A DNA stretch of 64,000 nucleotides. Origin: Kluyveromyces lactis (lineage: Eukaryota > Ascomycota > Saccharomycetes > Saccharomycetales > Saccharomycetaceae). A model generated the notes under the pieces. The model saw nothing but the letters and a program-made list of their open reading frames with translations. It did no database searches and was not told where the DNA came from. The stretch lies in NCBI RefSeq assembly GCF_000002515.2, contig NC_006038.1, positions 992,001 to 1,056,000 on the forward strand, read 5' to 3'. Shown here piece after piece: positions 21,848 to 32,929 of this stretch; positions within the stretch are counted from its first letter, which is position 1, and every line of letters begins with the position of its first letter. The translations under genes were made by a program, and so were the position numbers.

Positions 21848-22678
21848 TTAAAACGTCTCTTCGTCTATTATGGGATTTGTGGATGCTTGTTCAACGTTTT
21901 CTTCGACGAAGGGTTCGGTTTGTTCCTCCGTGGCATAAAGGATCTGTTGGATTCTATTCAAAAAGGGTCGTAATTCTTTGTCATTTTCATAAACACCTTC
22001 ATCACAAAGATCTTGAGTAGATTGTGCAATGATTTCAATATCTCTTAACTTTCCGAAATAGAAATCACGTTCCTTCAGGTAGGCAGTATTTAGCTCTTTA
22101 TACTGACTGCATTCTTTTTCCAGCTCTGATAGCTGATTCCTCGTTTCTGATAGTTCTGTCTGAAGAGAGAGTAATTGTTCATTTGACGATTTCCTAATGT
22201 TATTTTGAATGACATTGCTTCTGATATGCCTTATTGGCGGTTTGGAAGCAGTCGAGCTACTCACAGGCCTTTTATTCCCGGAAACTGCAGATGGATTACT
22301 AGGACCCGCTCTTCCTTTTCTTCTCACTTCAGCATCGTATTCACTTTCATCTTTATGTTGAGTCCAGAATTTCTTAATCCATTGCAGAAACTCCAGGTTG
22401 TCTTGGAACCTACACTTCACCAATCTTTCCACTAGTACACTCTTTTCTATCTTATGTTTAGTGAAACACGATTGTAATATCTTATAATTGGTGAAGTATT
22501 CATACTCAGAGCCTGCACAAAAGTTAACCCTATTCATTGGTAGATCACCGTATATTGAATCCATGATTTGGCAATAAGCTGCGCCAGTTCCGCACTGCTC
22601 GACTTTCGTGTAGTCCAGCTTTAGAAGGTCATTTAACCATGATAATAGTTCACTACGAGATTCTCCAATACCTGCCAT
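21848..22678 (-). CDS. BIM1: Microtubule plus-end tracking protein, EB1 family
   Basis: The 276-residue product has an N-terminal calponin-homology domain at about 5-115 (RSELLSWLNDLLKLDYTKVEQCGTG..., NRVNFCAGSEYEYFTNYKILQSCF, FLQWIKKFWTQH), as in EB1. A basic Ser/Pro linker is followed by a coiled coil from about 165 and the EB1 homology segment ERDFYFGKLRDIEIIAQ at about 205-221. The acidic C-terminus lacks an EEY end, which is also true of yeast Bim1. It binds growing microtubule ends and helps orient the spindle. It converges with AFG3, 295 bp apart. Confidence 0.97.
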   Translation of the reverse strand: MAGIGESRSELLSWLNDLLKLDYTKVEQCGTGAAYCQIMDSIYGDLPMNRVNFCAGSEYEYFTNYKILQSCFTKHKIEKSVLVERLVKCRFQDNLEFLQWIKKFWTQHKDESEYDAEVRRKGRAGPSNPSAVSGNKRPVSSSTASKPPIRHIRSNVIQNNIRKSSNEQLLSLQTELSETRNQLSELEKECSQYKELNTAYLKERDFYFGKLRDIEIIAQSTQDLCDEGVYENDKELRPFLNRIQQILYATEEQTEPFVEENVEQASTNPIIDEETF

Positions 22679-23090
22679 TGTAATTCTGCTGATGCTGTTC
22701 GATATTCAAAGAACTGTATAATACGCGTAAGAGTAGTATTAAATGGACGTGAAAATAGTGAATATGCTGTATTTGTTCCTATTTTATTTTACGTGTTACA
22801 TCTCATATCATCACAATAGTTAATATTCGAAGTTTATTTAGTTTTCATTGTTTGACTTTGTTGAAAATGTCAACAAAGAGATCAATGCAAGAAAATGGAA
22901 GCATGAATAGAGAAACAAAAAGCATTAACAGTTCCCCTCATTTGGTCCCATCAGAAATTAAACTGTATCCAGATAATCCCAACTTCAACAACTCATACAG
23001 TGTTTTTGTCATTCATTCATCGTCATAATAATCACAACGTTACATACGGCACATATACATATTCATACCTAGCTATAATAATAGTCAGTC
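22679..23090. other. Intergenic region: BIM1 promoter and FAA2 3' side
   Basis: A 412-bp gap between two leftward genes. No gene and no regulator motif I can name was found. Confidence 0.3.
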
Positions 23091-25328
23091 TCACAACTTA
23101 TTAGATTTGATCAATGATCCTTCCTTATACATTCGTTTGATTTCATCCTCGAAAAATTTAGCACATTTATTCCGCTTAACTTTGAAGGATGGAGTTATGT
23201 TATCATCCTCGATCTTTAAAGGCTCTATACCAACGTGTATATTATGAACCTTTTCAAATCCTTGCAACTTTGAAACGTTACGATTCAAGAGTGTCAAAAC
23301 TTTTACCTTGAGAGCTCTATCAGAGTTGATCCTATTAACTAATTCCTCGGGGAATAGTCCTTTCATTTTCACGCCATAATGACTGCTTAATGTTTCCAGT
23401 AATGAAGCGGGTTCTATACCGATGATAGCTACCAAAAATGTTTCTAACGAATTACCGTGAATGAAGATTTGGGTGATTTCAGGACAATTCGATAGATAGC
23501 TATTCTCGATTTTCTCGGGGGCAATATATTCACCTTGTGCTAGTTTGAAGAAATTCTTTACACGGTCAATGATATGAATTCTACCCTTCTTATCAATAAA
23601 ACCAATATCACCAGTGCTGAACCACCCCTCTTTGTCAATGGCAGCCTTAGTGGCATCTGGATTCTTGTAGTACTGTATGACGGATTGAGGACCTCTGGTG
23701 AGAATCTCACCTTTCAGTTCTTTTTCAGCATCGTACCCCATGGCTGGCACCGATTTTAGTCTGATTTCACAACATACACCAGGGGCACCGCAAGAACCAA
23801 CATCACGTTCATAAGTTTCAGCGATACATAACCCCGCAAATGTCTCCGTAAGACCGTAACCTTGTTTAATACCGATATCCAAACAACTTCTCATGAACAT
23901 CAAAGTTTCATTAGAGACAGGTGCAGAACCGATAATCATGATCTCCAAATTATCAAATCCCAATTGGTGCCTAATCTTGTCAATCAAAATCTTATGGTAA
24001 ACAAATGAGTTTATCAAAGAATCGTCTGGTCCACCCCTACTTTGAAAACGGCTTAATTTCGCATCCAATATATTGTGTGCAATGTTTTTAGTTATCATGG
24101 ATACCTCGTCACTGTTCAAAGAGTTTTTGATCCCAGATTCCATCTTAGTCAATATTCTTGGAACAACTCCCATGATAGTTGGTTTCAAAATTCGTAAGCA
24201 CTCTGTCAAATAACTGGGGTCCGGAATATGCATGAAGCCGCAACCAAATCCGGACGACAACGAGATTGCTGTAAGTTCCCTTTGTAAAATATGAGCTAAA
24301 GGAAGGAAACAAAGCTCATAATGTTGCTTCGTCTTCGTCAGTTCCACAGAAGGTAGGTCAAAGTTTGATTTTCCGAATGCCACGGCAGATGAAAGATGCT
24401 TGTGGGATAACTCAACTCCCTTTGGCATACCAGTGGTTCCAGAAGTGAATGAAATTGTATAAAGAGAATCCGGAGTTGGAGGGATTGGATCAAGTTTGAG
24501 TAAAGATCCAATTCGTTCCACTTGTTTCAAAGTGAAAAGTTTAACACCATCTAAAAAGTTTTCATTAATGTTCCTTAATTCTGAATCACTCAAGTCGTCA
24601 ATACTGATCAAAGTAGTGAGATTTTTCAACTGTGGGACATAAGACAATACTTTCAGCAAGTTTGAACTTTGTACAACAAGAACTGGAGATTCGGTCAAGT
24701 TCATGATGTACTCAGAAGTTTCTTCTCCTAATGTAGTGTACAATGAAGTATTGGCCAAACTAAATGTTTGACAAGCCAAGTCTGTCAAGATCCATTCTTT
24801 ACAATTCGTTGACATGATAGCAACGATAAAATCCGTAGAATCAAAAGGTTTATTTCTTCTCCCATTGACCAAAGAAATGATACCTGCTCCAAGATCCCTA
24901 GATCTTTTTTGAACCTGTTTATAGGATTCCCAAACGTAATGATCTGACCATTTGCCAGTCGACTTATCGTACACTCTTTCACCAAGACAATCATTATCGG
25001 CGAATATATCAGCTGCCATTGAGAATAATTTGTAACCTGTATTCAAATTACTGTCTATCGCGGATACAAGCTTCTCTGGAGAAATACTGTTACGATAAAT
25101 GGCACTGAACCCTTTGACATGATCCGTGCCCGGTAATGGCACACTTTGCTGTCTGATATACTCTTTGTAATTGGCGCTTTTCGCTAATACCAAGTTCGAA
25201 TATAGAGCCTGATAGTATTCTCTTGACCCATGTTTATGCTTTGATAACTTCTGTTTCACATTCCGCAACCTGGGAGAATTTTCAATCAACTCGGTTAGAG
25301 TCGTCTCCGTGATAGTTGTTTTACTCAT
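23091..25328 (-). CDS. FAA2: Long-/medium-chain acyl-CoA synthetase (peroxisomal type)
   Basis: The 745-residue product is an ANL-superfamily adenylating enzyme. The AMP-binding P-loop is YTISFTSGTTGMPKGVELSH at about 288-307, followed by GYGLTETFAG, the hinge motif GWFSTGDIGFIDKKGRIHIIDR and a C-terminal lysine region. Length equals the S. cerevisiae Faa2 (744), and the neighbours BIM1 and HEM14 agree with YER015W. Faa2 activates medium- and long-chain fatty acids inside peroxisomes for beta-oxidation. The C-terminus is SNKL. NKL is a weak but plausible PTS1 variant, in keeping with a peroxisomal site. Confidence 0.95.
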   Translation of the reverse strand: MSKTTITETTLTELIENSPRLRNVKQKLSKHKHGSREYYQALYSNLVLAKSANYKEYIRQQSVPLPGTDHVKGFSAIYRNSISPEKLVSAIDSNLNTGYKLFSMAADIFADNDCLGERVYDKSTGKWSDHYVWESYKQVQKRSRDLGAGIISLVNGRRNKPFDSTDFIVAIMSTNCKEWILTDLACQTFSLANTSLYTTLGEETSEYIMNLTESPVLVVQSSNLLKVLSYVPQLKNLTTLISIDDLSDSELRNINENFLDGVKLFTLKQVERIGSLLKLDPIPPTPDSLYTISFTSGTTGMPKGVELSHKHLSSAVAFGKSNFDLPSVELTKTKQHYELCFLPLAHILQRELTAISLSSGFGCGFMHIPDPSYLTECLRILKPTIMGVVPRILTKMESGIKNSLNSDEVSMITKNIAHNILDAKLSRFQSRGGPDDSLINSFVYHKILIDKIRHQLGFDNLEIMIIGSAPVSNETLMFMRSCLDIGIKQGYGLTETFAGLCIAETYERDVGSCGAPGVCCEIRLKSVPAMGYDAEKELKGEILTRGPQSVIQYYKNPDATKAAIDKEGWFSTGDIGFIDKKGRIHIIDRVKNFFKLAQGEYIAPEKIENSYLSNCPEITQIFIHGNSLETFLVAIIGIEPASLLETLSSHYGVKMKGLFPEELVNRINSDRALKVKVLTLLNRNVSKLQGFEKVHNIHVGIEPLKIEDDNITPSFKVKRNKCAKFFEDEIKRMYKEGSLIKSNKL

Positions 25329-26043
25329 GCTCGGCAGTTATTAGTGCTTTGTATGAGTCTTGATATATGCACTTTAATGGAAAAGTTGGGCAACGAACCT
25401 TCTACTCAACATCTAATTCAAAATTCAGTACTTAAATAGAAATAGAATGAAGTTTCAGTTTGATCCCATATCAATACCCCTCTTGCGGTATTTGGGTATA
25501 TATGCTTTTATTCCGATTATCACCACAGGCTTAGCTATTCTATGCAAGCCCTTTTCAATCAAATAGTTTCTATCTCTTAAGAAGCGAGGTTTCCCCATAA
25601 ACGGACAATAATGCCAAACTGTGATGCTATCACGACTCTGAACTTTTTTGTGTCATTCCTATGTCTGCACAGGAGTTAATCTCCTAACATCCGATTGGGG
25701 TTAGACGGTGCAGAGCACTATCTACGTCCATTTCTTAGGAGAAACAGTCATACATACTAACACGATATCCCATCACGAGGACAGTGTGGAGAAGTTAAGA
25801 TTTCGGTAATAATAGGATGGCAGCAGGACTCACAACTTGACAGCAATTTCCTCCAAAAGGGGAATGCATGATGATTCGCCCTGACCGAAAACCCATTCTG
25901 TTACCCGCTTTTTCCACAACTTTCTTTTCTCCATAGTTGGAGAATACCAGTCAGGTCGGGTAATAACGTCACGTGAGTATTGCCTGAATGAGATGTATTC
26001 ATCTTCAATGGTAACTACGATAGTATATCGACAGCTTAACATT
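25329..26043. promoter_or_regulatory. FAA2 upstream region with a Reb1-type/CACGTG pair and an uncertain 70-codon ORF
   Basis: CGGGTAA at 25957-25963 and CACGTG at 25970-25975 sit 6 bp apart, about 640 bp upstream of the FAA2 ATG. A 70-codon ORF on the minus strand (25830-26042) starts one base after the MSL1 stop and spans both sites. I do not recognise its product and consider it more likely chance than a gene. Nothing else is seen. Confidence 0.4.
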
Positions 26044-26388
26044 TCACAGCTTGGTTGTAGTTTGCTTACTGAACTGTAATACTAATGGCTTGTTGAAGAA
26101 CAGTTCATCTTTCAAGGAAAGTAATGCTAGGTTTGCCTCATCGACGCTCTTGAACGTTATGAACGCTTGTCCTCTCTGTTTTGGGGTCATTGAAACCTTT
26201 ATTACTTCTCCATAAGTGGCAAACAGCATGTATAAACTCTCTCGTACTGTTTGAATCTTTATCTGATCATTTAGGTTCTTTACGTACACTGTATTATTTG
26301 GTTCAATCTCTATTGTCTCTGTTGTTTTCTGTTGGGTCTTTTGTTTCTTTGTTGGCGGTTCGGTTGAGTAACCGTTTTTTTGTTTCAT
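26044..26388 (-). CDS. MSL1: U2 snRNP protein U2B'' homologue
   Basis: The 114-residue product consists of a short basic N-terminus (PPTKKQKTQQK) and one RRM. RNP2 is VYVKNL at about 34-39 and RNP1 is RGQAFITF at about 77-84. Size and sequence match yeast Msl1 (111 residues), which binds stem-loop IV of U2 snRNA with Lea1. No second RRM is present, as in the yeast protein and unlike U1A. A Reb1-type site CCGGGTAA lies at 26594-26601, about 206 bp upstream. Confidence 0.93.
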   Translation of the reverse strand: MKQKNGYSTEPPTKKQKTQQKTTETIEIEPNNTVYVKNLNDQIKIQTVRESLYMLFATYGEVIKVSMTPKQRGQAFITFKSVDEANLALLSLKDELFFNKPLVLQFSKQTTTKL

Positions 26389-26593
26389 GGTCTTGAAAAT
26401 GATAATCGTATCGAGATTCTAATTCGAACGGTACCTGTTAGTATTACCTACGACGTGAAATTCCTAATCCGTTACCCTAAGAAGAACCGCTGATCTCACT
26501 ATTGCATCTCATCTCACTGCTTTGTATATTTCTGTTTACCATTTTGATCTGACGAGATTTCTCTGATACTGACGATGTTAAAAGTGCTAGCGT

Positions 26594-26601
26594 CCGGGTA
26601 A
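26594..26601 (+). promoter_or_regulatory. Reb1-type site upstream of MSL1
   Basis: CCGGGTAA is an exact core Reb1 site. It lies in the 306-bp gap between the MSL1 start and the HEM14 stop, at a usual promoter distance (206 bp) for MSL1. Confidence 0.5.
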
Positions 26602-26694
26602 CGAAAAGAATTGTGTCAAGTATACTATATGACTTGCATACACATACACACGTTTATAAATAATGTTAGTCATTTACGAGGATGGGAGTTCATG

Positions 26695-28359
26695 TTATTC
26701 AGCTTTGGATAGCACATACGCACTTTCAAATCCATCTTCTATAACGTTAGGTACTCCTGGTCCTGTACTGAAAGCCATTCCTCCAAGAGATACATAGTTT
26801 GAATACTGTTCTTGTACTAACTTCGCTGTCTGTTGGACCCAATCGTCGTATCCAACATGGTATTGGGGAAGACAATCCTTGGCAACTGTGACTTCCCATG
26901 TTCCGTCTTCCAAATCGTTTTCATCTATGTGCAAATGTTTCATAAAAGCATATTTCACAGAGTTTATTATTATCGATTTCGATGGGATGTTCTGTTCGCC
27001 CTCATTATTCAGATAGTGACCTCCGAGCATAGCAGTAACTTTTGTGTAGCGCTTGTCATCATCAGGGCTTTTCGATTCGTTTTGGACGCCAAACACAGGT
27101 TTGAAGTTCTTTTCGATAACGGAATCAAAAATGACACCGAGCAATTTCTCATGGTTTTGGTTAGATTGTGGTACTAAATAACCGAATCCATGGTAGTTAG
27201 AAATGACATCCTTGCGTGGCAAATAGAAATTCACTAATATAACTGTGTTTGAATGAACCTCTCTAAGCTTCTTTGCTAATGGCTCAAATGGGATAATGTT
27301 CTCGAGTACATTGGGATTTACAGTTAAACGAGCATGGTCGAAGGTTGATTCTCCGGAATCAGACACTATAACCACATTCTTTCCATCTTTCCCCGGTATA
27401 ACTGATTCCACTGCCTCATGTTTGACAGAGACATTTGGTAATCCTGTAATATACTCAGATAATGTCTTCGGATAACAATCCAATCCTGATCTGAATCCCA
27501 CCATTGGAAAAGCCTTCAATCGTTGAGACAAAGAAATTAACTGTTTCTCACTCTGGCCTGTCGCTTCTGCAAACTTTTTAAGTAAAGGACTGATCTCTAT
27601 CTTGTGTGATCTAGTATCATTACGGTTTTTATATTTGATAATCATTTTGTTAAACATTGATTTGATTAGAGATCCAGATGTGTTTTCCATTTCGACCATC
27701 TTTCCTATCGTTCGTTTTGCACTTAGTTTTTTGATATCCCCAGCATATATGCCATGGAATAAAGCACTAAATACATTTTTGCTGATATGTTCATTACCAA
27801 ACCTCCTATGGATGAAACTGTGGGCGCTTTCGTCTGTTCCAGTTACCTTAGCGGACCTGAATGGTTCACCTAAGATACCAGATATGAATCCCTTTCCAAG
27901 AGAGCCAGCAAAGAATTTCAAAGCACTTATAGGTGAATCAGGAACTTGAGTCAAAACATTATTCTTATCCAAAAGAAATTTCCTGTTTGCTTCGGAGTCT
28001 GCAGCGATGTATTGAACGACATCTTGTTTGCCTAAGTCTCGCAATGTCTGAACAATTATGACGCTTCCATCCGAAACTCCTCGTAAAGTACGTGGACCTT
28101 TCTCAACCATAACCCGGTTTCCTTCTCCATCATCTATTATGTCAGAATGAATCCACCCACCACATCTATCCTGTTTTTCATATAGCGTTACCTTAACATC
28201 TGGTCTTAATTTGGACAAGAAATAAGTAAAAGTCAACCCCGAAACTCCTCCACCAACAACTGCAATTCTAGCATTAAAAGGTAATGAACCTACAATTGGT
28301 TTCATACTGTCTAAACGGAGCAGTTTGAGCTTGAATACAGCCTGTGTGGTAGGTGCCAA
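26695..28359 (-). CDS. HEM14: Protoporphyrinogen oxidase, mitochondrial
   Basis: The 554-residue product (yeast Hem14 has 539) has an FAD-binding Rossmann motif, VVGGGVSGLTFTYFLSK, at about 34-50 and LYEKQDRCGGWIHS. It also has VEKGPRTLRGVSDGS, the conserved PPO segment, and the C-terminal FAD contact LGGMAFSTGPGVPNVIEDGFESA. The enzyme carries out the penultimate haem step in the mitochondrial inner membrane, oxidising protoporphyrinogen IX. The N-terminal ~28 residues are basic and could target mitochondria. It is tandem with PRP22, as in the S. cerevisiae YER013W-YER014W pair. Confidence 0.96.
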   Translation of the reverse strand: MAPTTQAVFKLKLLRLDSMKPIVGSLPFNARIAVVGGGVSGLTFTYFLSKLRPDVKVTLYEKQDRCGGWIHSDIIDDGEGNRVMVEKGPRTLRGVSDGSVIIVQTLRDLGKQDVVQYIAADSEANRKFLLDKNNVLTQVPDSPISALKFFAGSLGKGFISGILGEPFRSAKVTGTDESAHSFIHRRFGNEHISKNVFSALFHGIYAGDIKKLSAKRTIGKMVEMENTSGSLIKSMFNKMIIKYKNRNDTRSHKIEISPLLKKFAEATGQSEKQLISLSQRLKAFPMVGFRSGLDCYPKTLSEYITGLPNVSVKHEAVESVIPGKDGKNVVIVSDSGESTFDHARLTVNPNVLENIIPFEPLAKKLREVHSNTVILVNFYLPRKDVISNYHGFGYLVPQSNQNHEKLLGVIFDSVIEKNFKPVFGVQNESKSPDDDKRYTKVTAMLGGHYLNNEGEQNIPSKSIIINSVKYAFMKHLHIDENDLEDGTWEVTVAKDCLPQYHVGYDDWVQQTAKLVQEQYSNYVSLGGMAFSTGPGVPNVIEDGFESAYVLSKAE

Positions 28360-28590
28360 TCGGTTTTTACGTTGATTTCCTGTTAGTATACCTTCACTTA
28401 AAGTTGAATCATCATGTTACTGCTTAAAAAAAAAAAGTATTTCCTTATTTGCGTAATTATCAGTAGAAAGAGTGACGACTGCTAAACGAGTCATGTAAAA
28501 CATGCGTATGCAAGTCCAAAGAAAACAAACAGAGTAGACATATATCCTCTAAATTACTGGTACTTGATTCATTTTACTTATATATTTTAT

Positions 28591-31500
28591 TCACCGTTTT
28601 CCACCCAACTTTTTATCTCTATTGGCTCGTATTGAACTTAATCTCCAGGAATCTTTACTCTGGGCAAATCTGTCATTTAATGGAACAATTTTAGCTTTCT
28701 TTCTACTGCTACCATTAGGATCAGCAACTTTGTAGAAGTGAGGGGCACTTTCGAGTAGCCATTTAGATTCTATGGCCGTCACTTGCATCATATATTCCCT
28801 TGATGTTAGAACAATGCTGTGATATAACACGTAATCATATTCTTTACCAAATAACGAACTACCTGGACTAATAGCCACTTGTGTTCCATCTGTGAGTGTT
28901 TTATAACCTGCTTGGGACTCTCGCTTTGCTGCATTTCTAAAGAAACCAGAAACCAATGTCTTTCTTATACAATCAACATCACCGTGGCAACTTACGATTG
29001 GTAGATTCATCTTCTTGAATATATTGAACAACTGCTGTCTCACATCTAGCGCACGCTTCAAATGACGTTCATGAAGAAAATTTGTGGTGCAGAAGGATTT
29101 AGAATAATTGCTCTCCCGCCATCTATTGAATACGTTTAAAAGAGTTAGATGGTCGCCATATGGATGGTGGAACCTTGCCTTTCTGTTATCTGCCTCCTGT
29201 TGTTTATCTTTAGGTCTATAAAATACGTTCTGAATGGAAAGCATGGCCACTATTGTCAACATTTCATCAGAGCACTTATTGGTGACAGATGCAAGCAATG
29301 TTTTGGAGAGCCCAGGTTCCATTGGAAACTGCGACATTCTTTTCCCCAATGTTGTTAAAAACCCTTCTTCGTCTAAGGCTTGCAAATTGAAAAGTTCTTC
29401 GAGCGCAGATACCATGAAGGACTTGGGAGGTGGATCCATGAACTCGAAGTTCAAAAGATCATTGATACCCATGGCTTTAAGCATCAATATTGTATGCTCT
29501 AAATTCTGCCTTTGAATTTCTGGGACAGTATTAGGAAGCATTTCATTTTTAAAAGCAGATTCGGTATAAAGCCTAAAACATTTGCCAGGGCCTGTTCTAC
29601 CTGCTCTTCCCTTTCTCTGATTGGCTTGGGCTTGCGAAATTGGAGACACGAGAAGTTGTTCCATACCAACTCGTGGATTGTACGTATTTATTTTAGAAAA
29701 GCCTGGATCGATGACATAGTAAACCCCATCAATGGTGATGGATGTTTCAGCAATATTCGTGGCAAATATCACTTTCCTAGAGCCCTTCGGAGTAGGCTCG
29801 AAAATTCTTGATTGAATTTCACTAGGAAGTGCCGAATAAACTGGTAAAATAATAAGTTCTGGAATTGTGCCGTCCAAAGCTTTCACTCTTTCGTACAATA
29901 TCTCACAACAAGTGTCAATTTCTTCTTGACCAGTTAGAAAGACCAAAACATCACCCTGGGGCTCGTTGATATGTATATCCATAGTTGTGTCAAGAGCACT
30001 TTCTATGTAGTCCATTTGAGGTTTGCTTGAGTATAATACTTCTACGGGGAAAGTTTTCCCTGGGATTTCGATTACCGGGCAGTTCATGAAGTATTTCGAA
30101 AATTTATCGGAATCTAAGGTGGCAGAAGTAATAATGACCTTTAAATCAGGTCTTTGCAAGGCCGCTTTCTTCAATAGCGCGAAAAGAACATCAGTAGCTA
30201 CTGTTCTTTCATGAGCTTCGTCAAGAAGAATAACAGAGTAACGGGACATCAAGGGATCCAGTAACGCTTCTCTTTGCATCATACCATCGGTTAAGTATTT
30301 GATTCTGGTTCTTGATGAGGTCTCGTCTTCAAATCTAATTGTGTAACCGACTTCTTCACCGACGTTACATCCCATTTCTTCGGCAACTCTTTTGGCCACA
30401 GAAACTGCCGCAACTCTCCGAGGTTGGGTACATCCAATCATTCCCTTGTTACTCAGGCCTTCTTCATCCAGATACTGAGTTAATTGAGTTGTTTTACCTG
30501 AGCCTGTTTCCCCTACAATAACTAAGAACTGATTCTTAATAACTGCGTCGATAAGTTGTTGACGCATTCGATACACTGGTAATCTTTCCCTCTGTTCTTT
30601 GATTGGAAGAGATGTCCTTTTTCCGTAGGATACACGCTCTTTCATTCTGCTCCTTTCCCAAGCTGTAGCAACTAATTGCCTTGCATCAAACTCTGAATTA
30701 GACAGAACTTTACTACTACTGGGATCAGCCAATTGTTTACTTTTGTTAAGCTGTTTTTTTACCTCTTTCTTCCGTTTAAGCTTCTCTTCTCTATGTTCTT
30801 TCATCGTGTATGAACCTACCATGGCTGATCTATTCAACGATCCCTTTGGAACCTTAGTTATAGATGGTAATTCGTATTTTCTGTCTGGTTTAACTTGTCC
30901 TTTTAGAAATTTGGGCTCATCATCGACATTTATCTCAACTTCAAGTTCTTCTTCTTCTTTTTGTTCGTTGGTGCCATCTGCTTCAGAGTTCGTAGGTTGA
31001 CTTATATTATAGTCATCTTTTAGCTCAGGATAGTCTTCGATTGAAGCGGCACCACTTGAGATAAGTTGTCTTATTTCCCATCGTTCTGGTGAAGTTAATT
31101 TTCGCTTAGGAATCACCTTTTCTTTGGTTCTTCCCCGAGTTGCCGCTTCCATTCCAGTACTCTGATCAATGCCTTTCATAGCAAGTGATATTTTGCCATT
31201 ATTCTGTATCTTTATAACTTTCACGAACACATCTTGGTTTCTGTGTACCACGTCTTCTGGCTTATCAACATGCGATGAACTAAGTTCCGATACATGCACA
31301 AGACCGTCGACATTAGTATTTCTTACCCCAAAAATTCTCACAAAACATCCGAATTTTGTGACGTTCTGTACCTTTCCAGGATACACTTTATCAAGCACAG
31401 GTTCTGGATCAACCGTTTCATTCTTCCTAAATCTTGATTTGTTGGAAGCTTTTTCTTCGATTCCTTCCCAAGAAACAGTAGTGTTGGGTAAGGAAAGTGC

Positions 31501-31926
31501 AGACTTTGTATCCTCGATTTCCGTTTTGACAGCCACATTTGAGGAATGAACAATGTTGAAAATACGAAGAGCTAGACTATCCGATACACCAGCCTCCATT
31601 TCTTTCAATTTTGCCCGGAATTTGAGCAACGTTTCGCTCTTACTGCAAATGTCCATAATGAAATTGGTGACAACATCATCGTGAACATCAAGCTGCTCAG
31701 CAAGAAGAGTCTTAACCCTTGTGGCTGCTGTGCTTCCAGCAGTCTTGTTCACCACATCATAAATGTCGGACACAACAGCGGCACTCAAATCCTGATCCAT
31801 CTCCAACAGTTTTTTCTTAAACTCATTCTTCGTGGTACAGTTCTTATTTATGTTGATGATAAAATCAGCGACTATCTCATCATCTAAACCGAGTACTTTG
31901 CATATCTCCTTCTTGACATCAGACAT
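28591..31926 (-). CDS. PRP22: DEAH-box splicing helicase Prp22
   Basis: The 1111-residue product has an N-terminal helical region, an S1 RNA-binding domain at about 182-255 ([21 protein letters not shown]) and then the DEAH helicase core. Walker A is [10 protein letters not shown] at about 471, then [25 protein letters not shown] at about 569, SATLDSDKF and [20 protein letters not shown]. Winged-helix, ratchet and OB-fold segments complete it. The S1 domain marks Prp22 among the yeast DEAH splicing ATPases (Prp2, Prp16, Prp22, Prp43). Prp22 promotes second-step fidelity and releases mRNA from the spliceosome. Confidence 0.97.
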   Translation of the reverse strand: MSDVKKEICKVLGLDDEIVADFIININKNCTTKNEFKKKLLEMDQDLSAAVVSDIYDVVNKTAGSTAATRVKTLLAEQLDVHDDVVTNFIMDICSKSETLLKFRAKLKEMEAGVSDSLALRIFNIVHSSNVAVKTEIEDTKSALSLPNTTVSWEGIEEKASNKSRFRKNETVDPEPVLDKVYPGKVQNVTKFGCFVRIFGVRNTNVDGLVHVSELSSSHVDKPEDVVHRNQDVFVKVIKIQNNGKISLAMKGIDQSTGMEAATRGRTKEKVIPKRKLTSPERWEIRQLISSGAASIEDYPELKDDYNISQPTNSEADGTNEQKEEEELEVEINVDDEPKFLKGQVKPDRKYELPSITKVPKGSLNRSAMVGSYTMKEHREEKLKRKKEVKKQLNKSKQLADPSSSKVLSNSEFDARQLVATAWERSRMKERVSYGKRTSLPIKEQRERLPVYRMRQQLIDAVIKNQFLVIVGETGSGKTTQLTQYLDEEGLSNKGMIGCTQPRRVAAVSVAKRVAEEMGCNVGEEVGYTIRFEDETSSRTRIKYLTDGMMQREALLDPLMSRYSVILLDEAHERTVATDVLFALLKKAALQRPDLKVIITSATLDSDKFSKYFMNCPVIEIPGKTFPVEVLYSSKPQMDYIESALDTTMDIHINEPQGDVLVFLTGQEEIDTCCEILYERVKALDGTIPELIILPVYSALPSEIQSRIFEPTPKGSRKVIFATNIAETSITIDGVYYVIDPGFSKINTYNPRVGMEQLLVSPISQAQANQRKGRAGRTGPGKCFRLYTESAFKNEMLPNTVPEIQRQNLEHTILMLKAMGINDLLNFEFMDPPPKSFMVSALEELFNLQALDEEGFLTTLGKRMSQFPMEPGLSKTLLASVTNKCSDEMLTIVAMLSIQNVFYRPKDKQQEADNRKARFHHPYGDHLTLLNVFNRWRESNYSKSFCTTNFLHERHLKRALDVRQQLFNIFKKMNLPIVSCHGDVDCIRKTLVSGFFRNAAKRESQAGYKTLTDGTQVAISPGSSLFGKEYDYVLYHSIVLTSREYMMQVTAIESKWLLESAPHFYKVADPNGSSRKKAKIVPLNDRFAQSKDSWRLSSIRANRDKKLGGKR

Positions 31927-32264
31927 GCTATTCGCAGCAGCAACCTTAACTTAGGTAGGTACTAGAAAGGACAGATCAGACGAAGCTGTTGCAGTGATGT
32001 TGCCTATCCTTTTTTTCATGTTTTGTTGAGATGAGATGAGATAAGATGGTTTACAATAAAGTCAATAAATCTCAAAATTGTATATTGATCAACGTCAAAA
32101 AGAGAGAGAAGACAAATCGATACACGCTAATCTACCAGCGACACCTCCAAACTTAAAATGCTTTTGACTCTTGGGTATTTCTGAGATAAGATATTACTTT
32201 GAGTTTTGTTTATACAAAAGATGTAAATATGTGTATGTACTTGATTCTGGTTAGAAAGATTGCA
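31927..32264. other. Intergenic region: PRP22 promoter and PRE1 3' side
   Basis: A 338-bp gap between two leftward genes. It has a purine-pyrimidine patch (GAGATGAGATGAGATAAGATG, about 32029-32049). No gene is seen. Confidence 0.3.
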
Positions 32265-32852
32265 CTAAAAGTCGTCAACGACCCTAACACCATCCTTATC
32301 CACGATTTTTACAATAACCCCCTTGAAATCAACTGGCATTCTTAGCTCTAGCTCTTGTACACATTGCTTCAATAAACCTAAGGCTTCATCTACTGTTAAA
32401 TCCTCTCTGTAATGACGATCCAATAGAGAGAATGTGTAGAAACCAGCGTAACCGTGGGCAGCGTATGGTAATTCTACCTTAGTACCTAGATAATCTATCT
32501 GGTACAACTCTGCTTTCTCATTCTTGGTATCATAACCACCGATTAATACGTTAACTTGGAATGGTTTCCTCGATCTTAGGGATTTAGCCAATTCTGTTCT
32601 AACAAAACTCGATGCCGCATGAGGAGACAATTCATAATTTTCTCTAATCAAATACAATTGCATATTAGCCTGGATATATTCAGCAAACTGTACTGTATCA
32701 CCAGCTTCACCAGAGAACGACATTAGTGTGTGAGGGAGTAATTGTCTGGTCTTGTCATCTGAATCTTTCAAAATTGAAATACCCCTAGTTACAGCCTTTG
32801 AAGAGGCCAATATCACCGAATCCTTGACTCTTATACCTAATAGAACATCCAT
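32265..32852 (-). CDS. PRE1: 20S proteasome subunit beta 4
   Basis: The 195-residue product starts directly with MDVLLGIRVKDSVILASSKAVTRGI, the short-N-terminus form of beta 4, which has no catalytic Thr1. It carries the proteasome fold signatures FQVNVLIGGYDTKNEKAELYQIDYLG and HGYAGFYTFSLLDRHY. Length matches yeast Pre1 (198). The subunit is structural in the beta ring. A perfect PACE element lies 78 bp upstream, pointing to Rpn4 control as for other proteasome genes. Confidence 0.96.
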   Translation of the reverse strand: MDVLLGIRVKDSVILASSKAVTRGISILKDSDDKTRQLLPHTLMSFSGEAGDTVQFAEYIQANMQLYLIRENYELSPHAASSFVRTELAKSLRSRKPFQVNVLIGGYDTKNEKAELYQIDYLGTKVELPYAAHGYAGFYTFSLLDRHYREDLTVDEALGLLKQCVQELELRMPVDFKGVIVKIVDKDGVRVVDDF

Positions 32853-32929
32853 TGGGAGATTTAGTATAAACTTTGACTCTTTTCACTGTCGATAGACCCT
32901 ATATTTCCCTGTTTCCTCCCTGATAAAGG

